Source: Chryseosolibacter sp035628595 (GTDB lineage Bacteria; Bacteroidota; Bacteroidia; Cytophagales; Cyclobacteriaceae). Taken from it: DNA of 6,640 bases. The notes below the pieces were generated by a model. That model was not told where the DNA came from. It saw only the letters and a program-made list of their open reading frames with translations, and searched no databases. The translations under genes and the position numbers were made by a program. Of the stretch, positions 1 through 6,333 are shown in pieces. Position 1 is the stretch's first letter. The number at the start of each line of letters is the position of its first letter. The stretch is from contig DASPJN010000010.1 of assembly GCA_035628595.1 (NCBI GenBank), forward strand, positions 1-6,640. Direction: 5' to 3'.

Positions 1-57
1 CGGGAATCGCACCCGGAACCTTACTACTGGGCGCCGTTTATCATGATTGGCGATTAA
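1..57 (+). CDS. C-terminal end of a probable CHAT-domain protein (partial)
   Basis: The open frame that enters from the left edge ends at TAA (55-57) and encodes 18 residues finishing HPEPYYWAPFIMIGD. The pattern 'HP-x-YYWA-x-F-x-x-IG' is the characteristic last strand of CHAT domains, which are caspase-HetF/separase-like cysteine peptidase folds, often preceded by TPR repeats in bacteria. The catalytic His and Cys would lie upstream, outside the window, so activity cannot be judged. The WG-repeat lipoprotein gene starts 142 bases downstream on the same strand with no clear terminator between, so co-transcription is possible. The family call rests on this tail motif alone; another protein ending in a similar strand cannot be excluded. 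Confidence 0.6.
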   Translation, partial: RESHPEPYYWAPFIMIGD

Positions 58-199
58 ACTAAAAAAGTAAAACCTTCCGACTCGTGATTCGTATAGGACT
101 GTCAGCCGCGACCGACTGCCGGACTAATTGACGAAGACCGCGGGCCATTACCTCGAATCTCGCACGGATACTTTGCAAATCCCTATAAACCCAACAATT

Positions 200-2983
200 A
201 TGCACCATTGTTTCAAGATCGTGAGCCTTATAGCACTGTCGATCATTTTCATCACATGCAGTACACGCGAAACCACGTCCTCTTCGGAACCAGATGAACT
301 CAGACTGTACCCGATTAAGGAAAATGGAAAGTGGGGATTCATGGATGTCTCAGGCAAGGTGTTGGTTCAACCAACCTTTGACTATGTATGGGATTTCTCC
401 GGGGGCCTCGGCAGATTTAAGATCAATGGAAAATATGGTTTTGTGAATGCAACGGGTGAGGTGGTTGTGCAACCTGCTCTCACTTACGCTGATGATTTCA
501 CCGGCGAATATACCCGTGTTAATACCAAAGACACGCTTATCAGCGAAGTAACGTTCGATGGTTACTACCTTTTTGGCAATTGGTCGTACATGAATAAAAA
601 CGGAATTGTTTTCAATGAAAGCTTTTATGTTGCCGAGCCCGTTCGCAATGGTTACGGTTCTGTGAAAGATGTTAATGATTATAACGCGCCTTTCAACTAT
701 GTGTCGTTTGAAAATGGTACGATTACGCGACAAGACCGAATCGCAAAAGCCATTTTCACTTTTAACGGCCACACAGTTGCACCTGCGTCCGATTCAAACA
801 CAGGAAAAATTGGATTGATCGATGAGAATGAGCAATGGGTGGTGTTCCCCTCTTTCGATCAGATTCAACCAATGTCAGAAGGCCTCGCCGCTGCGAAGAA
901 AGACAATCTCTATGGCTACATAGATGTGAAGGGCACCTGGATCTATCAACGAATCGTACCAACAGAGGAATACGCATATCTCGGCTCGGATTTCGAGTCA
1001 TTCTCTAACGGACTAGCTGCTGTAAAACTTGGCAATGAACAATACGGCTATATCACTAAAGAAGGAAAGATCGCCTTCAATGAAAAGTTCAAAAACGCGT
1101 ATGCATTCAATAAAGAAGGTTATGCAATTGTAACGACTGATGCCGGGCAGGGCATAATCGATAAGAAAGGTGCCTACGCAATCCGTCCTGGCTTCGATAT
1201 ACAGTCAGTCGAGAAGAATATTGTGATTTACAAAACAACCGAAGGATTCGGTGTGCGAAATCTGAAAACGAATGAAGATATCATTAAGCCCGCATACTCC
1301 GGGATCAAACGTACAGGAGAATTGCTGCAGGTAACAAATACCGGAGCGTCGAATGGATATATCAACATGAAAGGTGAGTTCGTGATCGCGCCGCAATTCA
1401 ATACTGCGTGGGACTTTAACAACGGAAAGGCTGTTGTAAGTCTGAAAGAAAAACTCGTTTACATTGATAAGACCGGGAAGGTGCTTGGCGCTGTTCCTGA
1501 CTCCGAATCGCCGTACGCGTATCGCGAGTCGAAAACAATGTATGCTGTTTCTGATCCCACCGGAAAATTTGGTTATTCAAAAACGGATTTCGAAGGAATG
1601 GTAATACCAGCTGCATTTGATTTCGCAACGGATTTTGAAGGCACGATTGCCCGCGTAAATATAGGCGCCGGCGCAAACGAAGAATATTACGGTTACCAGG
1701 GCGGAAAATGGGGACTGGTTAACGAAAAAGGAGAGACGATTTTGGCGCCTTCATTTGAATTGATCCTTCCGTTCAGCAACGGAGTGGCTATATACAATGT
1801 TGGTGGCGAAGCGGTTTATAATTTGTGCGAGGAAGAATGCGAAGATCCCGTCTTTTATAATTGCGACGGAGGCAAATGGGGCTTGCTCGACATTACCGGA
1901 AAAAAAGTGACAGAAGCTTCCTTTGACAGGATTATTCCTTTCGGCGATAACTTCATTGCGAAGCAAGGCGATACCTATGGGCTCATCAACGGCAAAGGTG
2001 AAACGCTTTATCCATTTCAATTGACCTTCAATTTCGAAGACAACGGGTACATGATCGAAAAAACAAATTCACGCTCGCTCAAAGCAATCGAAACAGGTCG
2101 CGCGGGTGTGCTTGGCAATACAGGAAAATGGATTATCAATCCCCATTATGAAGATGTTGATATTAAGAATGAAGAGTCCCCGGACAGCTTTCACGAAGGT
2201 TTTGTTTTGATAAAGCAGAACAACAAATGGAGCGCCATCAACCGTGAAGGAATTGTACATGAATCTGCATTCGAGAAATTAGAACATTTCTCAAACGGTT
2301 TCGCTGCGTTCATGCAGGACGGAAAATGGGGATTCATCGACCAGACAGGCGCAATTGCCGTGCAACCAGTTTATGCGAGTGTCAGAAGCTTCCAGGGAAA
2401 TGTGGCCATCGTTCAAAAGGAAGCGGAAGGGCTGGAAAGTGTTATCAACAAAAACGGAGAAACTGTTTTCGAACCTTCGGGCAAACTCATTTTTGAATAT
2501 GAAGGATTCGTGAATGGCAGGTGTATTGTGCGGACTGACCAATCGTGGCAAGCCGGAAGTACATGTGGTGTAATCGATGATCAGGGAAAAATGATTTTCA
2601 ATATCAACGCACTTAGTGACGTCAAAATTCAGGCTGAAGGATTTTTGTATGTATCCAAGAATGGCAAATGGGCCCTGGCAACGAAAGACGGTGCCATGCT
2701 TACTGGCTTTGATTACAGTTGGATCGAGCCACTGAACGGACAGGATCTTATACGCGTAAACGTCGGTGGCGAAGTCGCGACTTCCGACTACGAAGGAAAT
2801 GAATATGCTTTTAATGGATTGTGGGGCTTTATCGATAAGACAGGCAAATTAAAAGTGCCGGTTCAATTCGCTGAAGTTGGTCCATTTAGCGATGGCCTTG
2901 CATCAGCGCAATCCGGAAAAGACCTCGCCGAGATTGGCTATTTCGACTTGCAAGGCCAACCGATACGGCAACCGGCAAAATGA
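200..2983 (+). CDS. WG (KWG) repeat-containing predicted lipoprotein, 927 residues
   Basis: The ATG at 200 is preferred over the in-frame TTG at 128 because it places a signal peptide at the very N-terminus: MHHCFK, then a hydrophobic stretch to about residue 19 and Cys20 in 'FITCS', an imperfect lipobox (Thr at -1). A Ser/Glu-rich linker follows to about residue 35, and the rest is tandem WG repeats of about 35-50 residues. The clearest are KWGFMD (44), KYGFVN (78), KWGLVN (503), KWGLLD (559), KWGFID (709) and LWGFID (874), with degenerate units between them ('xYGYID', 'TYGLIN', 'KWSAIN'); I count roughly 18. The family (PF14903-like beta repeats) is widespread in Bacteroidota and generally has no known enzymatic activity; a role in binding or surface scaffolding is an inference. 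Four units carry 16-26 residue loops just before the WG strand, one with three cysteines (543, 547, 555). The protein probably sits in the cell envelope. It lies directly downstream of a CHAT-protein tail and ends just before a hairpin terminator. Confidence 0.9.
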   Translation: MHHCFKIVSLIALSIIFITCSTRETTSSSEPDELRLYPIKENGKWGFMDVSGKVLVQPTFDYVWDFSGGLGRFKINGKYGFVNATGEVVVQPALTYADDFTGEYTRVNTKDTLISEVTFDGYYLFGNWSYMNKNGIVFNESFYVAEPVRNGYGSVKDVNDYNAPFNYVSFENGTITRQDRIAKAIFTFNGHTVAPASDSNTGKIGLIDENEQWVVFPSFDQIQPMSEGLAAAKKDNLYGYIDVKGTWIYQRIVPTEEYAYLGSDFESFSNGLAAVKLGNEQYGYITKEGKIAFNEKFKNAYAFNKEGYAIVTTDAGQGIIDKKGAYAIRPGFDIQSVEKNIVIYKTTEGFGVRNLKTNEDIIKPAYSGIKRTGELLQVTNTGASNGYINMKGEFVIAPQFNTAWDFNNGKAVVSLKEKLVYIDKTGKVLGAVPDSESPYAYRESKTMYAVSDPTGKFGYSKTDFEGMVIPAAFDFATDFEGTIARVNIGAGANEEYYGYQGGKWGLVNEKGETILAPSFELILPFSNGVAIYNVGGEAVYNLCEEECEDPVFYNCDGGKWGLLDITGKKVTEASFDRIIPFGDNFIAKQGDTYGLINGKGETLYPFQLTFNFEDNGYMIEKTNSRSLKAIETGRAGVLGNTGKWIINPHYEDVDIKNEESPDSFHEGFVLIKQNNKWSAINREGIVHESAFEKLEHFSNGFAAFMQDGKWGFIDQTGAIAVQPVYASVRSFQGNVAIVQKEAEGLESVINKNGETVFEPSGKLIFEYEGFVNGRCIVRTDQSWQAGSTCGVIDDQGKMIFNINALSDVKIQAEGFLYVSKNGKWALATKDGAMLTGFDYSWIEPLNGQDLIRVNVGGEVATSDYEGNEYAFNGLWGFIDKTGKLKVPVQFAEVGPFSDGLASAQSGKDLAEIGYFDLQGQPIRQPAK

Positions 2984-2989
2984 TTTTGA

Positions 2990-3019
2990 GCAGAAGAGAG
3001 CGCAACCACTCTCTTTTGT
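2990..3019 (+). terminator. Intrinsic terminator after the WG-repeat gene
   Basis: A seven-base perfect stem (AAGAGAG 2994-3000 with CTCTCTT 3009-3015) surrounds an eight-base loop. It can be extended outward by G-U, A-U, C-G and G-U pairs to 2990/3019. The 3' arm runs into TTTTGTCTT. It begins seven bases after the TGA of the WG gene. The stem is only moderately GC-rich and the U tract is short, so efficiency may be modest. Confidence 0.6.
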
Positions 3020-3325
3020 CTTATGCAACGGTATAGGTAGGTGCAGCCGGCGACCTTTTTAGAGTACTCTCATCTGCATTTCGGAGAGATTTCTACGATC
3101 ATAACAAATTGATTAATGGTGATAGTCGTGGCATGACATTATTGATAAGATAAAGCGTTAGTCTCTATGATCTTGATTCGTCAGTGTTTGTTAAGATTAA
3201 CAGGGTTGTATCAGAGGTCAACTGTTGTAGTGTAAATAGCAATCTTACTTTGACTCCTGCTCATTACACCACCGATCTTCGGATTTGTGGAGCCCCGGTA
3301 GTATCTCACCACGCCGGTTTAGTCC

Positions 3326-3337
3326 GGTCACGTGACC
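3326..3337. repeat. 12-base perfect palindrome
   Basis: GGTCACGTGACC is identical to its reverse complement. It lies about 215 bases upstream of the next gene, inside the long intergenic gap. Perfect symmetry with no spacer suits a dimeric DNA-binding protein better than an RNA hairpin, which would need a loop. One such site can also arise by chance, and no second copy was seen in the window. Confidence 0.4.
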
Positions 3338-3428
3338 TTCGTACCTTGGCGATGTATCGACGGAGTTTTTTAAAACTGTCATTTACCTTGTAACACCGGT
3401 TTCTGATGCAGCCTTTTTTTCACCATAC

Positions 3429-3458
3429 AATGCCCGGGAATTGACAAATCCGGGCATT
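3429..3458 (+). terminator. Hairpin with terminator-like features in the intergenic gap
   Basis: A nine-base perfect stem (AATGCCCGG 3429-3437 with CCGGGCATT 3450-3458) encloses a 12-base loop, followed by the T-rich TTCATTTCC. There is no long uninterrupted U run on the 3' side; the T7 run (3414-3420) lies on the 5' side instead. It sits about 95 bases upstream of the next gene. It may end a transcript made from the gap (a small RNA or long 3' UTR) or act as a leader structure for the downstream gene. Confidence 0.45.
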
Positions 3459-3525
3459 TCATTTCCTATTAGTCGTTAGTACCAGCAAATCGCAATTTTT
3501 TATTCCATTTCCCGTCGGTATTTCT

Positions 3526-3533
3526 TATCTTTC
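3526..3533 (+). promoter_or_regulatory. Weak Bacteroidota-type -7 promoter element
   Basis: TATCTTTC matches the Bacteroidota -7 consensus TAnnTTTG except for the last base, and lies 19 bases before the ATG of the zinc-ribbon membrane protein. No convincing -33 TTTG partner is visible upstream (the region is only T-rich, 3496-3510). The match is therefore suggestive only. Confidence 0.25.
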
Positions 3534-3552
3534 CATACCTAACTTAATACCT

Positions 3553-4299
3553 ATGGAAAGTTCAGCCAATTTCATTAACAATTGGGACCACTATCTAATC
3601 TTTGGCGCGTACACCTGTACTGCGATTGGGATCCTCATTCTGTTATACCATGAATTCAGAATTCTTCTTTTAAAAGACTATAAGGAAAAATACGATTACG
3701 TTAACCTGCACGAAGTGCGATACTTTTGGTATGCCATCGTCTTTTTCATCGGAGCATTTGCATTGTATATGAATAAACTGGCTTCAAAGATGGAGTTCGG
3801 CAATATCGAAACATGGTTCTACGTAAGGATCTTTATTACTGCGAGCTTCATTGTTGTCTCCTATGTTTTGTTCCAGAATCTCATTCAGATCTATTATCCA
3901 AGATTCGTGGAGAAGAAATTGAATCGCATCAGAAACAAACCACGTATTTCTCCAACAGGCAATGCGATGCGCAAACTCGCGGAACAGGAGGAGGAAGCGC
4001 ATTTGGATGCCGATCAGTTCAACGAACAGAACACAGTTCAGTCAGTAGATTATGACGTATGGGTCGATGAGAAAACTGGCTTTAAGAAAATCGAGAAATA
4101 CATCGCATCACAACACGCGATTGAGTGCCCCGAATGTGGTTATGTAACTTTCAAAATCGTGAAGGAAGAAATTGAGGTTGAGCCAGGAGCTGATTCACCC
4201 GGTGTTCTGCTGAAACACTTCAAATGCTCCTACTGCAAACATCGCGAAGCACGTGAATCCACGCTTGCCGCCATGAGGCAATCGGAAGTCACAGCCTGA
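3553..4299 (+). CDS. Membrane protein with three transmembrane helices and a C-terminal zinc ribbon
   Basis: The 248-residue product starts at ATG 3553; no Shine-Dalgarno sequence is evident, as is usual in Bacteroidota. Hydrophobic helices are predicted at about residues 14-33, 56-74 and 90-112. A basic segment follows (119-131, 'EKKLNRIRNKPR'), then an acidic patch (144-150) and a soluble tail. The tail contains 'YDVWVDEKTGF' at 167-177 and two Cys pairs, CPEC (192-195) and CSYC (225-228), about 30 residues apart: a classic zinc-ribbon arrangement. By the positive-inside rule the ribbon is probably cytoplasmic. I recall similar Tyr-Asp-Val-Trp plus zinc-ribbon tails in uncharacterised Bacteroidota membrane proteins, but no function is known to me. 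The gene stands alone between a structured gap and a strong terminator, so it is probably monocistronic. Confidence 0.85.
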   Translation: MESSANFINNWDHYLIFGAYTCTAIGILILLYHEFRILLLKDYKEKYDYVNLHEVRYFWYAIVFFIGAFALYMNKLASKMEFGNIETWFYVRIFITASFIVVSYVLFQNLIQIYYPRFVEKKLNRIRNKPRISPTGNAMRKLAEQEEEAHLDADQFNEQNTVQSVDYDVWVDEKTGFKKIEKYIASQHAIECPECGYVTFKIVKEEIEVEPGADSPGVLLKHFKCSYCKHREARESTLAAMRQSEVTA

Positions 4300-4306
4300 A
4301 AAATTT

Positions 4307-4331
4307 AAGTCCCGCTCGCGGGACTTTTTTT
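4307..4331 (+). terminator. Strong intrinsic terminator after the zinc-ribbon gene
   Basis: An eight-base perfect GC-rich stem (AAGTCCCG 4307-4314 with CGGGACTT 4319-4326) closes a CTCG tetraloop and is followed at once by a run of seven T (4325-4331). It begins seven bases after the TGA of the upstream gene. This is the clearest rho-independent terminator in the window. Confidence 0.9.
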
Positions 4332-4563
4332 ATGTGATCTTCATACGCAATTACTCTAAATGATCTCGGTTTTATTTCCGACGAACCGCAGCCTGGGGCT
4401 TACAACCACCAGCCATTCTTGGATAAACCGCGTTTAAAACTGAAACGGCCGCTTCACGCTTTCGAACTAGGTTTTAAACTTACATCGTTATTTTTCATAG
4501 ACAGCTCACGAATTAATAAACTCTTCGGTTCGTAATATTGTAGTGTCGTATAAGCAATATACC

Positions 4564-4776
4564 ATGAAGAATCTGACTGTTTTAGGCCTCGCAATTCTCG
4601 CTGTTGTTACAATGCTATATGCCGGTTTCGATGGCATATCACGACAGTACTCTTACGGACCATTTCTTGTGTTCGTAGGCACCTGTACCGCGGTGGGTGT
4701 TGCAATTGATTTTTTCAACCATGTACAACTGAGACTGCGTAAAAGCAAGATCAGTCGCCTTACTGGCAGATTCTGA
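4564..4776 (+). CDS. Small two-helix membrane protein, hypothetical, 70 residues
   Basis: The ATG at 4564 gives a 70-residue product starting MKNLTVLGLAILAVV. An in-frame GTG at 4543 would add seven polar residues; the ATG is preferred because it leads straight into the first helix. Two hydrophobic segments are visible (about residues 4-23 and 33-51), separated by a short polar turn 'DGISRQYSYG'. The C-terminal tail is strongly basic (RLRKSKISRLTGR, 57-69), suggesting both ends face the cytoplasm. No family is recognised. Support comes from the continuous membrane-protein pattern, its position between two terminators and a GC-rich terminator 42 bases after its stop. The possibility that it is a chance frame is small but real. 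Confidence 0.6.
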   Translation: MKNLTVLGLAILAVVTMLYAGFDGISRQYSYGPFLVFVGTCTAVGVAIDFFNHVQLRLRKSKISRLTGRF

Positions 4777-4818
4777 TTTTTAACTAAGGATTTTTGGGTT
4801 TTTGTTATGTTGGAAAAT

Positions 4819-4857
4819 CAGCCGCTTCCGGAGCAATTCGGGGCGGCTGCATTTTTT
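4819..4857. terminator. Shared bidirectional terminator between convergent genes
   Basis: The outer stem CAGCCGC (4819-4825) pairs with GCGGCTG (4843-4849). After a small TT/G internal loop, an inner stem CCGGA (4828-4832) pairs with TTCGG (4837-4841, one G-U) and closes a GCAA tetraloop. On the plus strand it is followed by CA and T6 (4852-4857), terminating the small membrane-protein gene. On the minus strand it lies seven bases beyond the DUF952 stop codon and is followed by ATTTTCC, so it can also end that transcript. The plus-strand T run overlaps the last bases of the DUF952 gene. Confidence 0.8.
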
Positions 4858-5149
4858 ACAAGATAGCCACGACGCTGATAATTGCATTCCGTTCAATAGG
4901 CCCAAATATGTGTGGAAACATTTCATTTGTCGCCCCTCTTTCAAACTTTATCGTTGCTGACAGCTTTGTTTCATCGATTCGCATCAGAAGCAATTGTGTC
5001 TTTCCAGTAAAGTATCGTTCAAGCACGCCACGCAGCTGCTCCTGAGTGCATGCATGAATAAAGCCTTCTCTTTCAAGAGAATTTGGGACAAACCATAGGT
5101 GGGCTTCCTGTTTCGTCCATTCCGATGCGGTGGTCACATGTAGGATCAT
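4856..5149 (-). CDS. DUF952 family protein, 97 residues
   Basis: Starting at the ATG complementary to 5147-5149, the product begins MILHVTTASEW, which is where DUF952 (PF06108) proteins normally begin ('IYHIT...W'). An upstream in-frame start at 5293 would add 48 residues overlapping the divergent glycosylase gene and is rejected. Family landmarks are present: His4, Thr6 and Trp11 at the N-terminus, 'EGFIHACT' at 28-35, and 'MFPHIFGPI' at 77-85 near the C-terminus. The length fits the usual 95-120 residues. It is a soluble, probably cytoplasmic protein. The family is uncharacterised; I recall a proposed distant relationship to the ADP-ribosyltransferase fold, which I cannot verify here. It is divergent from the glycosylase homologue (59-base gap) and convergent with the small membrane-protein gene. 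Confidence 0.88.
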   Translation of the reverse strand: MILHVTTASEWTKQEAHLWFVPNSLEREGFIHACTQEQLRGVLERYFTGKTQLLLMRIDETKLSATIKFERGATNEMFPHIFGPIERNAIISVVAIL

Positions 5150-5208
5150 CTTGCGATAAACATACGCTGGTTTAATGCAATGGCACAACGATTTAAAATC
5201 AAAAAGCC
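5150..5208. promoter_or_regulatory. Divergent intergenic promoter region (DUF952 / glycosylase homologue)
   Basis: These 59 bases must hold the 5' signals of both divergent genes. On the minus strand TATGTTTA (5164 to 5157) is one mismatch from the TAnnTTTG -7 element, and a TTG (5188 to 5186) sits 21 bases upstream as a possible -33 element. Transcription would then start almost at the DUF952 ATG, implying a very short leader. On the plus strand only an A-rich stretch (5194-5205) precedes the ATG at 5209, and no promoter match is convincing. Confidence 0.3.
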
Positions 5209-5943
5209 ATGGAAGGTCCATCGCTGGTAATCCTGAAAGAAGAACTATCGCGTTTTTGCGGAAAGCAAATCTCGCATGCGTCAGGACTTTCAAAAATCAA
5301 CTATGAGCAAATTACAGGTCGCAAAATCAAAGCCTTTAAAAGCTGGGGAAAACATTTTCTGATCGTCATAGGTAATTCACTTGCCATCCGAGTTCACTTT
5401 TTAATGTTTGGCAGCTATCGCGTAAACGAACGTAAGGAAACAGAACCGCGGCTCCGGCTGCAATTTGAGAATGGCGATGAAATCAATTTCTATACAACGG
5501 CGGTTTCGTTGATAGATGAACCACTTGACCAACGGTATGATTGGAGTGTCGATGTGATGAACGAGGCGTGGGACGCGAAAAAAGCACGAAAAAAACTTAA
5601 GCAGTTGCCAGACATGAATGTCGGTGATGCGTTACTTGATCAAAATATATTCTCAGGCGTCGGAAATATTATCAAGAATGAAGTGTTGTTCCGGATTCAC
5701 GTTCACCCGGATAGCAATGTAGGTGCGCTTCCACCCCGAAAACTTACAGCGTTAATCGCAGAAGCCAAGCAATACAGTTTCGACTTCTACGAATGGAAAA
5801 AGGAATTCACACTGAAAAAGCATTGGCTGATCTTCACCAAAAGGAAATGTCCGCGCTGCAACCTAGCTGCAATTAAAGCATACACGGGCAAGACTAAACG
5901 GCGGTCATTCTTCTGTACAAATTGCCAGAAGCTGTATACGTAA
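5209..5943 (+). CDS. Fpg/Nei (formamidopyrimidine-DNA glycosylase / endonuclease VIII) family protein lacking the N-terminal proline
   Basis: The 244-residue product has the full Fpg/Nei layout. The N-terminal beta-sandwich begins MEGPSLVILKEEL; the beta-hairpin lysine lies in 'SWGKHFL' (Lys48, matching Lys53 of E. coli Nei); 'HFLMFG' (63-68) corresponds to the void-filling loop region; the H2TH module 'LLDQNIFSGVGNIIKNEVL' (142-160) keeps the conserved Asn153; and the C-terminal zinc finger has Cys214, Cys217, Cys236 and Cys239 with the basic 'KTKRRSFF' loop before the last pair. Family members excise oxidised bases using Pro2 as the Schiff-base nucleophile after Met removal. Here residue 2 is Glu: the proline is missing. 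The start is firm, because an in-frame TAA lies at 5194-5196 with no other start codon between. The protein may be a monofunctional glycosylase, may use another amine, or may only bind lesions. It is divergent from DUF952, with SemiSWEET 40 bases downstream. Confidence 0.92.
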   Translation: MEGPSLVILKEELSRFCGKQISHASGLSKINYEQITGRKIKAFKSWGKHFLIVIGNSLAIRVHFLMFGSYRVNERKETEPRLRLQFENGDEINFYTTAVSLIDEPLDQRYDWSVDVMNEAWDAKKARKKLKQLPDMNVGDALLDQNIFSGVGNIIKNEVLFRIHVHPDSNVGALPPRKLTALIAEAKQYSFDFYEWKKEFTLKKHWLIFTKRKCPRCNLAAIKAYTGKTKRRSFFCTNCQKLYT

Positions 5944-5983
5944 CGGCATACTTTTTTCAAGCGGCTACTTGTAAACGTACCAA

Positions 5984-6250
5984 TTGAATAATATTGAAAA
6001 CTTTGTCGGCATCGCTGCAGGAATCTGCACCGCGATTTCGCTCCTCCCACAGCTGGTCAAACTCATCAAAACGAAAAAAGCAGAAGATCTTTCACTGTTT
6101 TATCTTTCAATCCTGTTTGTCGGCCTTGCCCTTTGGATCTGGTATGGTTTTCTGCGTGATGACCTACCAATAATCGTAACAAATAGTTTTTCGCTCTTGG
6201 TAAATCTAACGGTAATTGTGCTCGGCATTCGCTATAAGAAAAACCTATAA
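5984..6250 (+). CDS. SemiSWEET family sugar transporter (PQ-loop), 88 residues
   Basis: The product is a single three-helix bundle of the MtN3/saliva (SWEET) family. Such bacterial half-transporters dimerise to form a sugar pathway across the inner membrane by facilitated diffusion. Helix 1 (about 6-27) ends in the PQ motif 'LLPQLVKLIKTKKAEDLS' (Pro22-Gln23). Helix 2 (about 38-56) contains 'LWIWYGF', with Trp51 as the likely sugar-stacking residue, and helix 3 (about 61-82) has Asn67 in 'IVTNSF', the second conserved pocket residue. The length is typical (85-95). The start is TTG at 5984: an in-frame TAA lies at 5972-5974 and no ATG precedes helix 1. It follows the glycosylase gene by 40 bases without a terminator and may be co-transcribed with it. 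The substrate cannot be read from the sequence. Confidence 0.9.
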   Translation: MNNIENFVGIAAGICTAISLLPQLVKLIKTKKAEDLSLFYLSILFVGLALWIWYGFLRDDLPIIVTNSFSLLVNLTVIVLGIRYKKNL

Positions 6251-6333
6251 GCAATGTAAGATTCCTCTAATGATTTCGGGAAATTTTGGTGCTGAATTTG
6301 AACGGAAACGATCGTTGCTATCGTTATTCCGAT

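Larger units (their letters stand above)
2984..3552. other. 569-base intergenic region without a recognisable gene
   Basis: Between the WG gene and the zinc-ribbon membrane protein there is no coding frame I can support. It holds the terminator at 2990-3019, a 10-base perfect palindrome AGAGTACTCT (3061-3070), a T5 run after a weak AGGT/ACCT hairpin (3039-3060), an interrupted GTTAA/TTAAC inverted repeat (3190-3201), several CCGGT words between about 3294 and 3400, a 12-base perfect palindrome (3326-3337), a T7 run (3414-3420) and a GC-rich hairpin (3429-3458). The stretch from about 3230 to 3400 is GC-richer and more structured than its surroundings and could hold a small RNA or a decayed element, but nothing identifies it. 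Confidence 0.6.

Noticed and set aside
128..199. In-frame TTG extension of the WG-repeat gene
   Set aside because: It would add 24 polar residues before a clear signal peptide; the ATG at 200 gives a normal lipoprotein N-terminus.
350..2551. Several minus-strand open frames inside the WG-repeat gene
   Set aside because: They are antisense shadows of a long, repeat-containing coding region and encode nothing recognisable.
3227..3270. Possible insertion-sequence end ('GTGTAAAT...CTTTGACTCC')
   Set aside because: It vaguely resembles IS terminal repeats, but no matching inverted repeat, target duplication or transposase fragment is present.
3184..3393. 69-codon open frame with a GTG start in the long gap
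   Set aside because: No family resemblance, odd Cys/His/Arg-rich composition, no start signal; most likely a chance frame.
3441..3472. TTGACA followed by TATTAG as a sigma70-like promoter
   Set aside because: The spacing is 20 bases, the first box lies inside a hairpin loop, and Bacteroidota do not use this consensus.
4338..4535. Open frame of 65 codons with protein-like composition before the small membrane gene
   Set aside because: It has no ATG, GTG or TTG near its beginning and no family resemblance; it directly follows a strong terminator. It could be a gene remnant, but nothing proves that.
5150..5293. Upstream extension of the DUF952 gene by 48 residues
   Set aside because: It would overlap the divergent glycosylase coding sequence, and family members begin at the 5149 start.
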